DNA of 64,000 nt from Asaia lannensis NBRC 102526 (GCF_024054035.1 NZ_JAMXQU010000003.1:186001-250000), one strand, 5' to 3'. Counted from the stretch's first letter, positions 7,853-18,277 are shown. The notes: generated from the sequence alone by a model not told the origin. Made by a program: numbers and translations.

Positions 7853-8725
7853 GTGACGCTCATGAAAGCGCCCCTTGCCGCGGTCACGATGGTGTATGAC
7901 GAACCGGTTTTCCTGCCGGTCTGGCTGCGCCATCACAGCCGTACCATCGGCGCGGAGCATTGCTACGTGATCGATCACGGATCTGACGATGGATCGACCG
8001 ACCGCCTGAAATGCAATCGTTTGCGTATCCCACGTTCACCGCAGGACGACGCACAGCGCGCGCGCGCAATAAGCGCCATCTGTGCCGGTCTGCTGGAATG
8101 GTACGATACCGTACTCTATAGCGATGTCGACGAAATTGTCGTAGCCGATCCCGCCTGCTTTACATCGCTCACCGCTCTTGCCACAGCACGCGACCTGCCC
8201 TGCCTTACCGCAACGGGCTTCGACCTTCTCCATCACGAAGACCGCGAAAAACCCGCCAATTTCGGAGCAGCACTAACACGACAGAGATCCTCCCTGCGTT
8301 TTTCCGCAGCGATGTGTAAACCATGCCTGATCAGAAAGCCCGTAATCTGGTCACCGGGTTTCCATAGCGTACAGGATCTTGCGCCCAGCCCCGATCCGGC
8401 ACTGATGCTGTTTCATCTCAGATATTGCGATGTCGATATGGGCTTGAAGCGGCTGCAACGCACGCGGTCGCAGCCATGGTGCAGCGATCAGGCCGGTCAG
8501 CATCAACGCATGGACGACCAGTCATGGCGTGCCATGCTGGCCAGCATGGCCGGACTGCCAGAAGAGCCGTCGTCCCTGCTTGCGGAGGATACAGCCTTAT
8601 CGCGCTGGCGCGCACGAATCGTGTCGGAAGGACAGGGAAGGCTCAATGACCCCTACCCTGTCGATCTCTCGCTATCGGGCGACCGGTTATGGCCCCTGCC
8701 CGCGCGGTTCAAGGGCCTGTTCTGA
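7853..8725 (+). CDS. Glycosyltransferase family 2-like protein
   Basis: A 290-residue cytosolic protein (287 from the ATG at 7862) of GT-A type. It opens with LAAVTMVYDEPVFLPVWLRHH, the 'detailed conversation with an acceptor at a distance' opening typical of glycan transferases with long-branched acceptors, then VIDHGSDDGSTD and the metal-binding DVDEIVV motif near residue 90. Donor and acceptor are unknown; transfer to a cell-surface polysaccharide is a reasonable inference. No sugar-cluster genes are adjacent. GTG at 7853 and ATG at 7862 are both possible starts and neither has a strong ribosome site. Confidence 0.75.
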   Translation: MTLMKAPLAAVTMVYDEPVFLPVWLRHHSRTIGAEHCYVIDHGSDDGSTDRLKCNRLRIPRSPQDDAQRARAISAICAGLLEWYDTVLYSDVDEIVVADPACFTSLTALATARDLPCLTATGFDLLHHEDREKPANFGAALTRQRSSLRFSAAMCKPCLIRKPVIWSPGFHSVQDLAPSPDPALMLFHLRYCDVDMGLKRLQRTRSQPWCSDQAGQHQRMDDQSWRAMLASMAGLPEEPSSLLAEDTALSRWRARIVSEGQGRLNDPYPVDLSLSGDRLWPLPARFKGLF

Positions 8726-8727
8726 TC

Positions 8728-9135
8728 TTACTCGGCTGTTTCTTCGACCGTTTCCTCGCTTTCGGACTCTGAACCGTTATCGTCACCCTGACGGCGGTCT
8801 TCATGGTCCTGCTGCGCACGGACACGCTGCTGATGGCGCTCCTGACGCTCCATCTGGCTTTGCTGAGCCGCCTGCGTCATGGCATTGAGGATGCGGAAAT
8901 AATGCTCTGCATGCTGGAAATAGGCTTCGGCAAGAATACGATCGCCCGTTCCCGTCGCATCGCGGCCCAGCTGGAGATATTTCTCGAAAAGCTGCTGGGC
9001 TGTACCACGTACACGCATGTCAGGACCATTACTGTCGAACACGTGATTACGGTTCAGTGGGGTCTGACCGCTTGCGTGACGCGACCCGCCACCGCTCGGA
9101 CGATGGTGACGGCTTCTCATACGTTTCATGTTCAT
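8728..9135 (-). CDS. DUF4167 domain protein
   Basis: A 135-residue protein with the signature DUF4167 block LNRNHVFDSNGPDMRVRGTA, followed by EKYLQLGRDATGTGDRILAEAYFQHAEHYFR, then a Gln/Arg-rich linker and a highly acidic tail (ESESEETVEETAE). The N-terminus is very basic (MKRMRSRHHR). The family is widespread in Alphaproteobacteria, usually directly downstream of prmC as here (256 bases); an RNA- or ribosome-related role has been suggested by context only. I use the ATG at 9135; GTG at 9150 is the alternative. Confidence 0.85.
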   Translation of the reverse strand: MNMKRMRSRHHRPSGGGSRHASGQTPLNRNHVFDSNGPDMRVRGTAQQLFEKYLQLGRDATGTGDRILAEAYFQHAEHYFRILNAMTQAAQQSQMERQERHQQRVRAQQDHEDRRQGDDNGSESESEETVEETAE

Positions 9136-9391
9136 GGATCCGCGTAGCACTTTCGTATTCGCAATCCCGATCCGTCAACGACAGAAGCGGAGCGATTGCA
9201 GGGAATGAATGACCCTTGGTTTGTCTCTTGCTGGCCGGATAACGAGATCAGGCCACTACTCCGCCCAGCCCGATCACGAAGATCACTGCGAAATTGCGGA
9301 AGACGGTTTGTTTCGCCAGTGCATTCACCGGCAACACCAACAGACCGATCCTGTGAAACTAGCAAGTTTACTGCGGCCTGCCAATGGTTTT

Positions 9392-10270
9392 TCACGTAAT
9401 GTCCGGCGAATACCCGCTCTGCCATTCGAAGCTCAAAGCTCTGATAATACCGCCAAGATCGGCACGCGCTTCACGCAGAATCAACCCCTGTGCAATGGCA
9501 AGCCTTTCCACATCCCGCTCCTGTCCCTGCCCGATCTCCAGAACGAGCACGCCCCCGGGCGCCAGACAGCGGCTCATCTGCCCAAGAATGAGACGATAGG
9601 CGTCGAGCCCGTCCATGCCACCGACAAGCGCGCGCGCAGGTTCGTGGTCGCGCACCTCGGGCATGAGCCCGGCGATATCGTCGGCTGGAATATAAGGTGG
9701 ATTGCTCAGAACAACGTCGAATGTACCGCGCAGGGCATCGCACCAGCTTCCGGCCATGAAGACAGAGCGTCCGTCGAGCCCGTTACGACGCGCATTGTTC
9801 CGTGCGAGCTGTGCTGCCCCGGGTGAGAGATCGACGCCCACACCGAAAGCTTCTTCATACTCGCCAAGTGCAGCAAGAAGCAGACAGCCCGTTCCTGTGC
9901 CGAGATCGAGAACCGAACCGACCGATTTCCGGTCGGGGCGAAGGTCGAGCAGGACTTCGATAAGTGTTTCGCTGTCACCACGCGGAATGAGCGTATCCTG
10001 CGAAACACCCAAAGTCAGCGACCAGAACCCTGTCTCGCCCTCAATCAGGGCCATCGGCTCTCTGAGGCAACGACGTGACAACGCATCGACCAGACGCGTT
10101 TGTGCCTCTTCAGGGAAGCTGTTCATCGTCAGCAAGGCCGCGTGATCGCAGCGCAGCGACCAGCAGAGCAGTCGGCGGGCTTCCATGCGCGCCTGATCGA
10201 TCCCTGCGCCTTGAAGGGCGGCGGCGGTTTCATCGAGCACTTGTCTGAGGGATGGTGGATTACCGCTCAC
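9392..10270 (-). CDS. prmC: Peptide chain release factor N5-glutamine methyltransferase
   Basis: Methylates the Gln of the GGQ motif in release factors using S-adenosylmethionine. The 292-residue protein has an N-terminal helical domain, then VLDLGTGTGCLLLAALGEY (SAM-binding motif I) and the catalytic VVLSNPPYIPADDI (NPPY motif) that positions the substrate Gln, ending in a Rossmann MTase fold. Its partner prfA lies upstream on the same strand, but the two are separated by about 500 bases holding an opposite-strand gene, so prmC may need its own promoter. Confidence 0.93.
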   Translation of the reverse strand: MSGNPPSLRQVLDETAAALQGAGIDQARMEARRLLCWSLRCDHAALLTMNSFPEEAQTRLVDALSRRCLREPMALIEGETGFWSLTLGVSQDTLIPRGDSETLIEVLLDLRPDRKSVGSVLDLGTGTGCLLLAALGEYEEAFGVGVDLSPGAAQLARNNARRNGLDGRSVFMAGSWCDALRGTFDVVLSNPPYIPADDIAGLMPEVRDHEPARALVGGMDGLDAYRLILGQMSRCLAPGGVLVLEIGQGQERDVERLAIAQGLILREARADLGGIIRALSFEWQSGYSPDIT

Positions 10271-10302
10271 CTGTTTCTCCTGAAACGGCTTATGATACGC
10301 GC

Positions 10303-10743
10303 ATGAAAAAGATCATGTCCCTGCTGGCCCTGATCACCAGTGCCAGCCCCTCGTTCGCTCTTGCCGAGAGTTTCACCGTGACAGACGATCGCGCCCCTAT
10401 CGAGGTGTCAGAGGTTTCGCGTCTATACATCGATGGCACGCTTGCAGCCACCTTCAGGCTCGACGACAAAACGCCAAGTCTTACGAAAAAGATCGAGATC
10501 CCGCTCGGTCGCGTCAAACACAGCTATGCCTTGTGCGGCCAGATCACGGTCATCAATGCGGAAGGCCGCGCAGAAACGCATCAGGTCAGCAGCCAGGGAA
10601 CCCTGACCCACCCTGAAAACCACCATCTCCTCGCGCTGGGCGATGAAGACTTTACCGATTTCTTCCTGCGCGATCCGAATGATCCGGAAGTTGCCAGACA
10701 TCACCCGGGTCATGCGGAAATCTGCGTTTCACCGGTAAGCTGA
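10303..10743 (+). CDS. Secreted protein of unknown function
   Basis: From the ATG at 10303 the protein has 146 residues with a clear Sec signal peptide (MKKIMSLLALITSASPSFALA, cleavage after ALA). The mature part is predicted to be beta-rich: SEVSRLYIDGTLAATFRLDD, IEIPLGRVKHSYALCGQITV, and two Cys residues that could form a disulfide. I do not recognise the family. It lies on the plus strand between prfA and prmC, which are both on the minus strand, and overlaps neither. Starting at 10252 would bury the signal peptide inside the chain. Confidence 0.75.
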   Translation: MKKIMSLLALITSASPSFALAESFTVTDDRAPIEVSEVSRLYIDGTLAATFRLDDKTPSLTKKIEIPLGRVKHSYALCGQITVINAEGRAETHQVSSQGTLTHPENHHLLALGDEDFTDFFLRDPNDPEVARHHPGHAEICVSPVS

Positions 10744-10771
10744 GAGACTCATCGATAGAAGCGACGGCGCT

Positions 10772-11836
10772 CTAGCTCAGCCCCTCGGCGGCGAGAAGCG
10801 CCGTTTGCTCTTCCTGCGTCAGGGCGTCGATGATCTCATCGAACTCACCGAGCATGATGCGGTCGATCTTGTGCAGCGTCAGGTTGATACGATGATCGGT
10901 CACACGCCCCTGCGGAAAGTTGTAGGTACGGATCCGTTCGGAGCGATCTCCCGTCCCGACCTGTGACTTGCGATCGGCCGCTCGCGTGGCATGAAGCTGG
11001 GCGCGCTGCATCTCGTAAAGACGCGCACGCAGGATCTTCATGGCTTTGGCCTTGTTCTTGTGCTGGCTTTTCTCTTCCTGCATCGCCACCACGATACCGC
11101 TGGGCATGTGGGTGATGCGCACGGCACTCTCGGTCTTGTTCACATGCTGCCCGCCGGCACCGGAAGCACGATAGACGTCGATACGCAGATCGCCTTCATC
11201 GATTGCGACATCGACTTCTTCCGCCTCCGGCATGATCGCGACGGTCACGGTGGAGGTGTGGATACGACCCTGACTTTCCGTTGCGGGAACGCGCTGCACA
11301 CGATGCACACCGGACTCGTATTTCAGGCGTGCGAAGACGGATCGACCCGAAATCGTTGCAACACCCTCACGCAGGCCAGAGAGATCGCTCTCGTCATATT
11401 CCATGACTTCGAAGCGCCAGCCATGAAGATCGGAGAACCGTTTATAGGCACCAAACAGCTCGGCAGCGAAAAGCGCTGCCTCGTCTCCACCCGCTGCCGG
11501 GCGAATTTCAAGAATGGCACTGCGCTCATCCGCCTCGTCCCGTGGCAGGAGCGCAAGACGGACTTTCTGTTGCAGCCCCTCGAGTTGCCCCTCGATCTCG
11601 GCAATCTCGCCCTGGGCCAGCTCCCGCATCTCCGGATCGTCGAGCAGGGCGAGCGCGTCCTTGTGGGCGGACTCTGCGCGGCGATAAGCAAGGATCGAGG
11701 TGACGACCGGCTCAAGCTCGGCAAATTCGCGCGATGCCCGCACGAAATCCTCACCCTGCATCTCACCGCTCGACATGAGCGCCTGCAATTCATCCGACCG
11801 GGCGACAATACGCTCCAGCCTGTCGTCGAGTGCCAC
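10772..11836 (-). CDS. prfA: Peptide chain release factor 1
   Basis: Recognises UAA and UAG stop codons and triggers peptidyl-tRNA hydrolysis on the ribosome. The 354-residue length is typical. The codon-recognition motif of RF1 appears as VPATESQG (PAT), and the catalytic GGQ as [19 protein letters not shown]. The RF1 (not RF2) identity follows from PAT rather than SPF. It begins two bases after hisS ends (translationally close), and the downstream prmC modifies its GGQ glutamine. Confidence 0.96.
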   Translation of the reverse strand: MALDDRLERIVARSDELQALMSSGEMQGEDFVRASREFAELEPVVTSILAYRRAESAHKDALALLDDPEMRELAQGEIAEIEGQLEGLQQKVRLALLPRDEADERSAILEIRPAAGGDEAALFAAELFGAYKRFSDLHGWRFEVMEYDESDLSGLREGVATISGRSVFARLKYESGVHRVQRVPATESQGRIHTSTVTVAIMPEAEEVDVAIDEGDLRIDVYRASGAGGQHVNKTESAVRITHMPSGIVVAMQEEKSQHKNKAKAMKILRARLYEMQRAQLHATRAADRKSQVGTGDRSERIRTYNFPQGRVTDHRINLTLHKIDRIMLGEFDEIIDALTQEEQTALLAAEGLS

Positions 11837-11838
11837 GA

Positions 11839-13083
11839 TCAGACAGCTTTCAGGAAATGTTCCGCCAGAGACCCGATTGCGACCTCGACCTGCTCGCGCT
11901 TTGTCAGATCGCGCACCGTCACAGCGCCACGCGCCAGCTCGTCTTCACCTACCAGCACCATATGGGCAGCACCGGATTTGACAACACGCTCCATGCGCTT
12001 CTTGAGCGATGAACGTGTTTCGATCTCGGCGGCGAAGCCAGCCCCGCGCAAGGTCTGCGCCGCTTCGATTGCGGCCGCAAGCGTTGTCTCACCGGTAGGC
12101 AGCACCGCCACGGGGCGCGGCTGCATGGGGGCCGAATCGATAAGGAGCGCCAGACGCTCGATACCGCCCGCCCAGCCGATTGCTGGCGTTGCCGGGCCAC
12201 CCATCTGAGCCACAAGCCCTTCATAGCGACCACCAGCCAGAACCGTCCCCTGAGCGCCAAGGCGATCGGTGACGAATTCAAAGGCCGTATGGCTGTAGTA
12301 ATCGAGACCGCGCACGATATGCGGGTTCTCGACGAAGCCGACGCCGAACAGGTCAAGCTTGCGACGCAGATCGTCCCAGAAAATATGGGAGGTCTCGTTC
12401 AGATAGGCCGCGAATTTAGGGGCTTCGTCCAGCAACGCCCGGTCCTGCGGCGACTTGCTGTCGAGAATACGCAGCGGATTGGCTTCCAGGCGGGCGCGGC
12501 TCTCATCAGAAAGAGACGATTCATGAGCCTTGAAATAGGCCACCAGAGCGTCCCGCCAGGCCTGACGGCTGTCCGGATCGCCCAGCGTGTTGATCTCGAG
12601 TGTGACCGCATCGCCCAGACCGAGTGCCTTGAGAATGGCATGCGCCATGGCAATGGTTTCGGCGTCCATCAGCGGATCGGTGGCGCCCAGAAGCTCCGCC
12701 CCGATCTGATGGAACTGCCGGAAACGCCCTTTCTGCGGGCGCTCGTAACGGAACATCGGCCCGTTATAGAACACGCGCTGCGGCAGGGTCTGCGTCAGGC
12801 CATTGGTCACAAAAGCGCGGCAGATCGCCGCTGTCCCTTCGGGACGAAGGGTCAGGCTGTCGCCGCCTCGGTCCTCGAAGGTGTACATTTCCTTGGTCAC
12901 GACATCGGAAGTATCGCCGAGCGTACGCGAGAAGACCCGCGTATCCTCGAAGATCGGCGTCGACCACTCTTCGTACCCGTAACGACGCGTCACCTCACGC
13001 GCCGTATCCACGACATGAGCGTGGCGGCGCGCGGTATCGCCGATCAGATCATGCGTACCGCGAACCGGCTGCAACTGGCTCAT
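11839..13083 (-). CDS. hisS: Histidine--tRNA ligase
   Basis: Class II aminoacyl-tRNA synthetase, 414 residues. Motif 1 region is near [17 protein letters not shown]; motif 2 is [18 protein letters not shown]; the His-specific [11 protein letters not shown] segment and the motif 3-like [10 protein letters not shown] follow. A C-terminal anticodon-binding domain (VAVLPTGE...[11 protein letters not shown]) ends the protein. Three bases separate it from ispG upstream and two from prfA downstream, so all three are very probably cotranscribed. Confidence 0.96.
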   Translation of the reverse strand: MSQLQPVRGTHDLIGDTARRHAHVVDTAREVTRRYGYEEWSTPIFEDTRVFSRTLGDTSDVVTKEMYTFEDRGGDSLTLRPEGTAAICRAFVTNGLTQTLPQRVFYNGPMFRYERPQKGRFRQFHQIGAELLGATDPLMDAETIAMAHAILKALGLGDAVTLEINTLGDPDSRQAWRDALVAYFKAHESSLSDESRARLEANPLRILDSKSPQDRALLDEAPKFAAYLNETSHIFWDDLRRKLDLFGVGFVENPHIVRGLDYYSHTAFEFVTDRLGAQGTVLAGGRYEGLVAQMGGPATPAIGWAGGIERLALLIDSAPMQPRPVAVLPTGETTLAAAIEAAQTLRGAGFAAEIETRSSLKKRMERVVKSGAAHMVLVGEDELARGAVTVRDLTKREQVEVAIGSLAEHFLKAV

Positions 13084-13086
13084 GGT

Positions 13087-14241
13087 TCAGGCGCCTGCCA
13101 GCGCGGCCTCGGCCTTCTCGGCCTCTTCCTGCGCGGCCTTTTCGGCTTCGATCTTCGCCACACGCTCTTCCACGAGGTCGACGATATGCTCGATCATATC
13201 CTGCCCTTCGTTCAGGCGATGATCCTGCTTGCCGGCCGAGTAAACCATATGGCGGCCTGCGCCACCTCCGGTCACGCCCAGATCGGTCATCAGCGCCTCG
13301 CCGGGACCATTCACCACGCAACCGATAATGGAGAGCGTAAGCGGTGTCTTGATGTGCTGCAGGCGATCCTCGAGGGTCTGCACCGTCTCGACTACATTAA
13401 AGCCCTGTCGCGCACAGGACGGGCAGGAGATGATCTTGACGCCGCGATGACGCAGGCCGAGCGATTTGAGAATATCCCAGCCGACCAGCACTTCCTCTTC
13501 CGGAGGGGCAGAGAGCGATACGCGCATGGTGTCACCCACACCGGCCCAGAGCAGATTGCCCAGACCGATCGACGACTTCACGGTACCGGCGCGCTTTGAC
13601 CCGGCTTCTGTAATACCGATATGCAGCGGGTGATCGCAGACTTCGGCAAGTTGTTGATAAGCGGCAACCGCCATGAACACGTCAGACGCTTTCACGCTGA
13701 TCTTGAATTCATGGAAATCATGATCCTGCAGGATCTTGGCGTGCTCAAGCGCGCTCTCGACCAGCGCATCGGGGTTGGGCTCACCGTATTTTTCGAGCAG
13801 ATGCTTCTCAAGCGAGCCTGCATTCACACCGATACGGATCGAGCAGCCATAGTCACGCGCAGCATTCACCACTTCACGCACGCGCTCGGCACTGCCGATA
13901 TTGCCGGGGTTGATGCGCAGGCAGGCTGCACCGGCCTTTGCGGCCTCGATGGCGCGCTTGTAATGGAAATGGATGTCCGCAACGATCGGCACATTCACTT
14001 CGCGCACAATTTCTGCCAGGGCGGCGGTGCTCTCTTCATCGGGGCACGATACGCGCACGATATCCACACCGGCGATCTCCGAAAGCCGGATCTGTTCGAT
14101 GGTCGCCTTGGCATCCGATGTGAGCGTGTTGGTCATGGTCTGCACCGATACCGGCGCATCCCCACCGACAGCCACCTTGCCAACATGAATCTGACGGGAT
14201 TTGCGACGTTCGATATACTGGTAGGGGCGATATCCGCTCAT
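13087..14241 (-). CDS. ispG: (E)-4-hydroxy-3-methylbut-2-enyl-diphosphate synthase (GcpE)
   Basis: Iron-sulfur enzyme of the MEP pathway that converts MEcPP to HMBPP for isoprenoid (ubiquinone, hopanoid) synthesis. The 384-residue protein has a TIM-barrel N-terminus ([39 protein letters not shown]) and a C-terminal 4Fe-4S domain with cysteines in [10 protein letters not shown] and [13 protein letters not shown]. An Ala/Glu-rich helical tail ends the protein. Head of the ispG-hisS-prfA run; rodZ upstream of ispG is the order also found in enterobacteria. Confidence 0.96.
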   Translation of the reverse strand: MSGYRPYQYIERRKSRQIHVGKVAVGGDAPVSVQTMTNTLTSDAKATIEQIRLSEIAGVDIVRVSCPDEESTAALAEIVREVNVPIVADIHFHYKRAIEAAKAGAACLRINPGNIGSAERVREVVNAARDYGCSIRIGVNAGSLEKHLLEKYGEPNPDALVESALEHAKILQDHDFHEFKISVKASDVFMAVAAYQQLAEVCDHPLHIGITEAGSKRAGTVKSSIGLGNLLWAGVGDTMRVSLSAPPEEEVLVGWDILKSLGLRHRGVKIISCPSCARQGFNVVETVQTLEDRLQHIKTPLTLSIIGCVVNGPGEALMTDLGVTGGGAGRHMVYSAGKQDHRLNEGQDMIEHIVDLVEERVAKIEAEKAAQEEAEKAEAALAGA

Positions 14242-14505
14242 AATCTCGTCTCCATTTCGGCTGGTTCTGGCCGACAGGCCATCCCAGCCGGGGTGCTGCG
14301 GGAACAGTGTTCCGTCATGCGACCCGTGTCTAAATCATGTTGGCCAGAAAATCCCGCTTTGTCGCGAAATGCTCTGCCCGTCTCTCATGAACCCCACCTG
14401 TCTTATGTGAAACAGGCAGGGTTCCTCAATTTCTCTGTTACCGACGCTCTGCCGCCACGACCGCTTGCGGCATCGCTGCAACAGCAACCGGTACCGGCAG
14501 AGGCT
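14242..14505. other. Gap between rodZ and ispG
   Basis: 264 bases without a supported gene. A weak imperfect inverted repeat near 14390-14430 (ACCTGTC...ACAGG) could end rodZ transcription. The segment probably also contains the ispG promoter, but I see no clear -35/-10 pair. Confidence 0.35.
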
Positions 14506-15948
14506 TTACTGCGGTTGTGCCGTCCGTTCCAGCTGGCGTGCATTCAGACGATCGGTTTCCGACTCATGCGATGCCGTATCAGCAGGGCCGTTGCGACGCG
14601 TCGGTGTCGTAAGCTTTGGGGCCGCAACCTCGTTTTTCAAGCCCGTCCCGGCACGCGTGACATCAGATCCCGGGACATGCGTCCCAGAAGCCACAGGCGT
14701 TCCCGAAGATGAAGCTGAAGCTGGCGCGGTCATTGTTGGCGGAGCCACTGTGCTGCTGCCTTCCTGACCGAGCTGGCCATTACGAATGGCGGCAGCGCTG
14801 ACAACAAGATTACGGCGGACCGCGCCGATACGACCCAGCGCGGCGGTCGTGACATCACCAGCGCTAAGCGTAAGACCTCCTGCATTCCCTAAAGTCATAC
14901 GGTACGGCGCAGCATCGTCCGAGCCCTGCCAGGTTTCGCCCGCCTTGAGAACGCGGCTGAAAACCGTCGCACCATTCTTATCGCGGATCGACACCCAGGC
15001 ATCGGCTGCAGCATGAAGACCGATCATGTTGGATGCAACGACATTGCCAGAGGATGAAGACGCCGATGTTGCTTCAGAAGACGGCATCACTCCGGCGCCT
15101 GCCTGACCGGCAGTTCCGTCTCCCTGCATTCCGGGTTGCGATGGCGCCATGTTGCCCGACGCACCAGCGCCCTGGAGGTTACTTGCCCCGGCTTGCGGCG
15201 CCATAGTCTGTCCGGCATTTGTCTGTTCGCCTGCAACCTGACCGTTCACCGCAGGCACGTTCTGAGCAGACACGCGTGGCGCGGCGGCCGATACCGCGCC
15301 GGAAGGCGTAGCATTTTCCTGTGCGGGACCGGTTGCAGATGCGGGGTTCGCCGACGACGCTGAAAGGGAGCCAGTCGTTGTGCTATCGCCCTTCTCCGTG
15401 GGCTGAGGCGACGGCGCGAGACCCCGATCGGGCATGACGGCTGCAATCTGGGGCGAAGGTGTCCCGTGCTGTGTCACACCCGGCATGATCTCGGCAACGG
15501 AAGGCATCTGATGCGTCGGTGCCGGTTCGGAACCAAAAAAGTGATAATAGCCGATATAGGTTCCGACCAGAACAGCCAACCCGGCACCGACCCATAAACC
15601 GACCGGGACACCCCGCTCCGAAACGGGTTCGGGAAAACTCAGCTCCGGCTTCCGATCGAGCGCGCCGCGCGTATCATGGCGAAAGCGGGCAACCGCCTGA
15701 TCGGGATCCATCCCGAGTGCATGCGCGTAGCTGCGCAAAAAGCCCAGCGCATAGGCCGAACCCGGGAAGACGGACATATTGCCTTCCTCCAGGGCCTGAA
15801 GATAGCTCTCGCGAATACGCAGCCATCCGGCCACGTCAGGCAGTGCCCAGCCGAGCTCCTCGCGTTTGGCGCGCAATTCGGCACCAAGACCACGCGCGCT
15901 CTCGGCGCCCTGCCATCCCGGAATACGGTCTGTCGTCTTCTCTGGCAT
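14506..15948 (-). CDS. rodZ: RodZ-like helix-turn-helix membrane protein
   Basis: Cytoskeletal adaptor that links MreB to the cell-wall elongation machinery. In order: an N-terminal XRE/HTH_25 domain (GLGAELRAKREELGWALPDVAGWLRIRESYLQALEEGN region, residues 20-95), a single membrane span near residues 117-137 (GLWVGAGLAVLVGTYIGYYH), a long Ser/Ala/Gly/Gln-rich periplasmic linker, and a DUF4115-type beta domain (AADAWVSIRDKNGATVFSRVL...GETWQGSDD). A Pro/Ala/Thr-rich tail of about 80 residues is longer than in E. coli RodZ. It starts two bases after the stop of the flavin oxidoreductase gene. Confidence 0.88.
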   Translation of the reverse strand: MPEKTTDRIPGWQGAESARGLGAELRAKREELGWALPDVAGWLRIRESYLQALEEGNMSVFPGSAYALGFLRSYAHALGMDPDQAVARFRHDTRGALDRKPELSFPEPVSERGVPVGLWVGAGLAVLVGTYIGYYHFFGSEPAPTHQMPSVAEIMPGVTQHGTPSPQIAAVMPDRGLAPSPQPTEKGDSTTTGSLSASSANPASATGPAQENATPSGAVSAAAPRVSAQNVPAVNGQVAGEQTNAGQTMAPQAGASNLQGAGASGNMAPSQPGMQGDGTAGQAGAGVMPSSEATSASSSSGNVVASNMIGLHAAADAWVSIRDKNGATVFSRVLKAGETWQGSDDAAPYRMTLGNAGGLTLSAGDVTTAALGRIGAVRRNLVVSAAAIRNGQLGQEGSSTVAPPTMTAPASASSSGTPVASGTHVPGSDVTRAGTGLKNEVAAPKLTTPTRRNGPADTASHESETDRLNARQLERTAQPQ

Positions 15949-15950
15949 GA

Positions 15951-17027
15951 TTACCCGATTGCGGTCTCTGTGACGTGAAGATGCCCGGTCCGTGCCTCTC
16001 TTGCAACCAGAGCGTCAACTGCCTGCTCGACAAGATCGTGCAGAATCTCGGCAACGGGCCGTATGGCCTTGACCATGCCGACGGACTGACCGGCCATGAC
16101 CGATCCTTCCTCCACATCGCCCTCGATCACGGCGCGACGCAGGGCACCGGCCCAGAAATGCTCGATTTCGAGCTGTGCCTCTTCCTTGCTCAGCTCCCCG
16201 GAAGTGAAGCGCGAAAGCGTGGCTGCCTGATGCGCCATGAAGCGACGCGTTCCGGCATTGCTCAGCCCGCGCACCGGGATCACCGGGAAACGCTCATCGA
16301 TCTGGTTCGATGTCACAGCATCGCGGGCAGAGGCACGTACGAAGGCTTTCTTGAATGCCTCATGCGCGATGCTTTCGCTGCTTGCAGCGAAAAGCGTTCC
16401 AAGCTGGGCGCCGGATGCGCCCTGCTCCAGATAGCCCAGTACGGCATCGCCACGTGCGAGACCGCCTGCCACGAAAACCGGCACGTCATGGATATGGGGC
16501 AGGATTTCCTGCGCCAGCACATTCAGCGAAACCGGGCCGACATGGCCGCCTGCTTCGGATCCCTCGATCACCAGCGCCTCGATCCCAAGCTTGACCAGAC
16601 GCTTGCCCAGAGCCAGAGCGGGGGCAAAACCGATTGCGCGCGCGCCGCCATCGCGTACCTGCTTGATGGTCGCGCCGCTTGGCACGCCACCCGCCAGAAC
16701 CACATGGCCAACCTTGTGCGCAATGCACACGTCGACAAGCTTGTCGAGCTCGGGGTGCATGGTGATGAGGTTCACGCCGAAGGGCTTGTCGGTCAGAGCC
16801 TGCGTCGCGACGATTTCCTCTGCCAGCCGCTCCGGACTCATGGCCCCGCAGGCAATAACGCCAAAACCGCCCGCATTCGAAATGGCCGAAACGAGATTGC
16901 GCTCGCTGACCCAGGACATGGCTCCGCCCAGAACGGCAGTCGGTGTACCCAGAAATGCGCAGCCCGGTGCCCAGAGGCGATCGAGCGTCTCACGCGCAGT
17001 CCGGCGAGCCTGATCCATGGTCGTCAT
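15951..17027 (-). CDS. NAD(P)H-dependent flavin oxidoreductase / nitronate monooxygenase family
   Basis: FMN-dependent TIM-barrel enzyme of 358 residues. Seen: GGAMSWVSERNLVSAISNAGGFG near the N-terminus, VEAGGHVGPVSLNVL-type phosphate loop (EGSEAGGHVG), VFVAGGLARGDAVLGYLEQGASGAQLGTLF, all typical of the NMO/FabK family. Substrate could be alkyl nitronates, or it could act as a FabK-like enoyl reductase; sequence by eye does not decide. It is sandwiched within two bases of both lysC (upstream) and rodZ (downstream), implying one transcript. Confidence 0.82.
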   Translation of the reverse strand: MTTMDQARRTARETLDRLWAPGCAFLGTPTAVLGGAMSWVSERNLVSAISNAGGFGVIACGAMSPERLAEEIVATQALTDKPFGVNLITMHPELDKLVDVCIAHKVGHVVLAGGVPSGATIKQVRDGGARAIGFAPALALGKRLVKLGIEALVIEGSEAGGHVGPVSLNVLAQEILPHIHDVPVFVAGGLARGDAVLGYLEQGASGAQLGTLFAASSESIAHEAFKKAFVRASARDAVTSNQIDERFPVIPVRGLSNAGTRRFMAHQAATLSRFTSGELSKEEAQLEIEHFWAGALRRAVIEGDVEEGSVMAGQSVGMVKAIRPVAEILHDLVEQAVDALVAREARTGHLHVTETAIG

Positions 17028-17029
17028 GA

Positions 17030-18277
17030 TTATTCCCCGTCCAGACCGTAGGCGGTGTGCAGTGCCCGCATGGCCAGCTCCATATATTCGGCATCGATCA
17101 GAACGGAAATCTTGATCTCGCTGGTCGAAATGACCTGCACATTGATTCCGCGATCGGCAAGCGTCTGGAACATCGTGCTTGCCATGCCCGAATGAGAGCG
17201 CATGCCGATACCGACCACGCTGATCTTGACCACGTCGTTGGCCGTATGGATCTCGCCGTACTGGATATCCGCGCGCGCGCCCTCAAGTGCAGCCAGCGCA
17301 CGCGCCTGATCGCCCTTTGGCACAGTGAAGGTCATGTTGGTCGATCCGTCCGAGCCAACGCTCTGGACGATCATATCCACATTGACGCGCGCCTCGGTCA
17401 GAGGGCTGAAAATAGCAGCGGCGATGCCCGGACGGTCCGGGATGCGGCTCACCGAGATCTTCGCCTCGTCCAGAGAATAGGCGATCCCCGTGACCAGTTC
17501 CTTTTCCATCATCTCGTCCTCATCAACCACCAGTGATCCCGAAAGCTCTGTCTCGGGCTCGAAACTCGACAATACGCGCACGCGCACTTTTTCTTTCATG
17601 GCCAGACCGACCGAGCGCGTCTGAAGGACCTTGGCCCCCACCGAAGCCAGCTCAAGCATTTCCTCGAAAGTGATGCGATCCAGCTTTCTGGCTTTTTTCA
17701 CGATGCGCGGATCGGTCGTGTAGATGCCATCGACATCGGTATAGATATCGCAACGATCCGCCCTGATCGCGGCGGCCACGGCAACCGCCGAGGTATCGGA
17801 GCCACCGCGTCCGAGCGTGCTGATGCGCTCGCCCGGCGCCACGCCCTGGAAACCGGCGATGACAGGCACCTCACCCTGTTCCATGCAGGCAATCAGCGCT
17901 GCACCTTCCACATCGCCGATACGCGCCTTGCCATGCGCATCGTCGGTACGAAAAGGAATCTGCCAGCCCTGCCATGAGCGCGCCGGCACACCGAGCGCCT
18001 GAAGTGCGATGGCCGTCAGGCCGCTCGTCACCTGCTCGCCGCTGGCTACGACAGCGTCGTATTCACGCGCATCGGCCATGGAATCGAGCGCATTGACATA
18101 GCCGACCATCTGGTTGGTGACACCCGCCATGGCGGAAACCACAACGGCAACCTGATGGCCTTTGTCGCGTTCCTTGCGCACGCGTTCGGCCACGGCGCGA
18201 ATGCGGTCGAGGTCGGCCACGGAGGTTCCACCGAACTTCATGACGATCCGGGTTGGGCACTGGTCTTTAGACGTCAT
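17030..18277 (-). CDS. lysC: Aspartate kinase
   Basis: Phosphorylates L-aspartate at the head of Lys, Met, Thr and diaminopimelate synthesis. The 415-residue protein starts with the kinase motif MKFGGTSVAD, has GRGGSDTSAVAVAAAI in the amino-acid kinase domain and two C-terminal ACT domains (ISVSRIPDRPGIAAAIFSPL; ISVVGIGMRSHSGMASTMFQ) for feedback inhibition. Lysine-synthesis gene dapA is elsewhere in the window (46,761). No lysine riboswitch is apparent in the 157 bases shared with the divergent ubiG. Confidence 0.96.
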   Translation of the reverse strand: MTSKDQCPTRIVMKFGGTSVADLDRIRAVAERVRKERDKGHQVAVVVSAMAGVTNQMVGYVNALDSMADAREYDAVVASGEQVTSGLTAIALQALGVPARSWQGWQIPFRTDDAHGKARIGDVEGAALIACMEQGEVPVIAGFQGVAPGERISTLGRGGSDTSAVAVAAAIRADRCDIYTDVDGIYTTDPRIVKKARKLDRITFEEMLELASVGAKVLQTRSVGLAMKEKVRVRVLSSFEPETELSGSLVVDEDEMMEKELVTGIAYSLDEAKISVSRIPDRPGIAAAIFSPLTEARVNVDMIVQSVGSDGSTNMTFTVPKGDQARALAALEGARADIQYGEIHTANDVVKISVVGIGMRSHSGMASTMFQTLADRGINVQVISTSEIKISVLIDAEYMELAMRALHTAYGLDGE

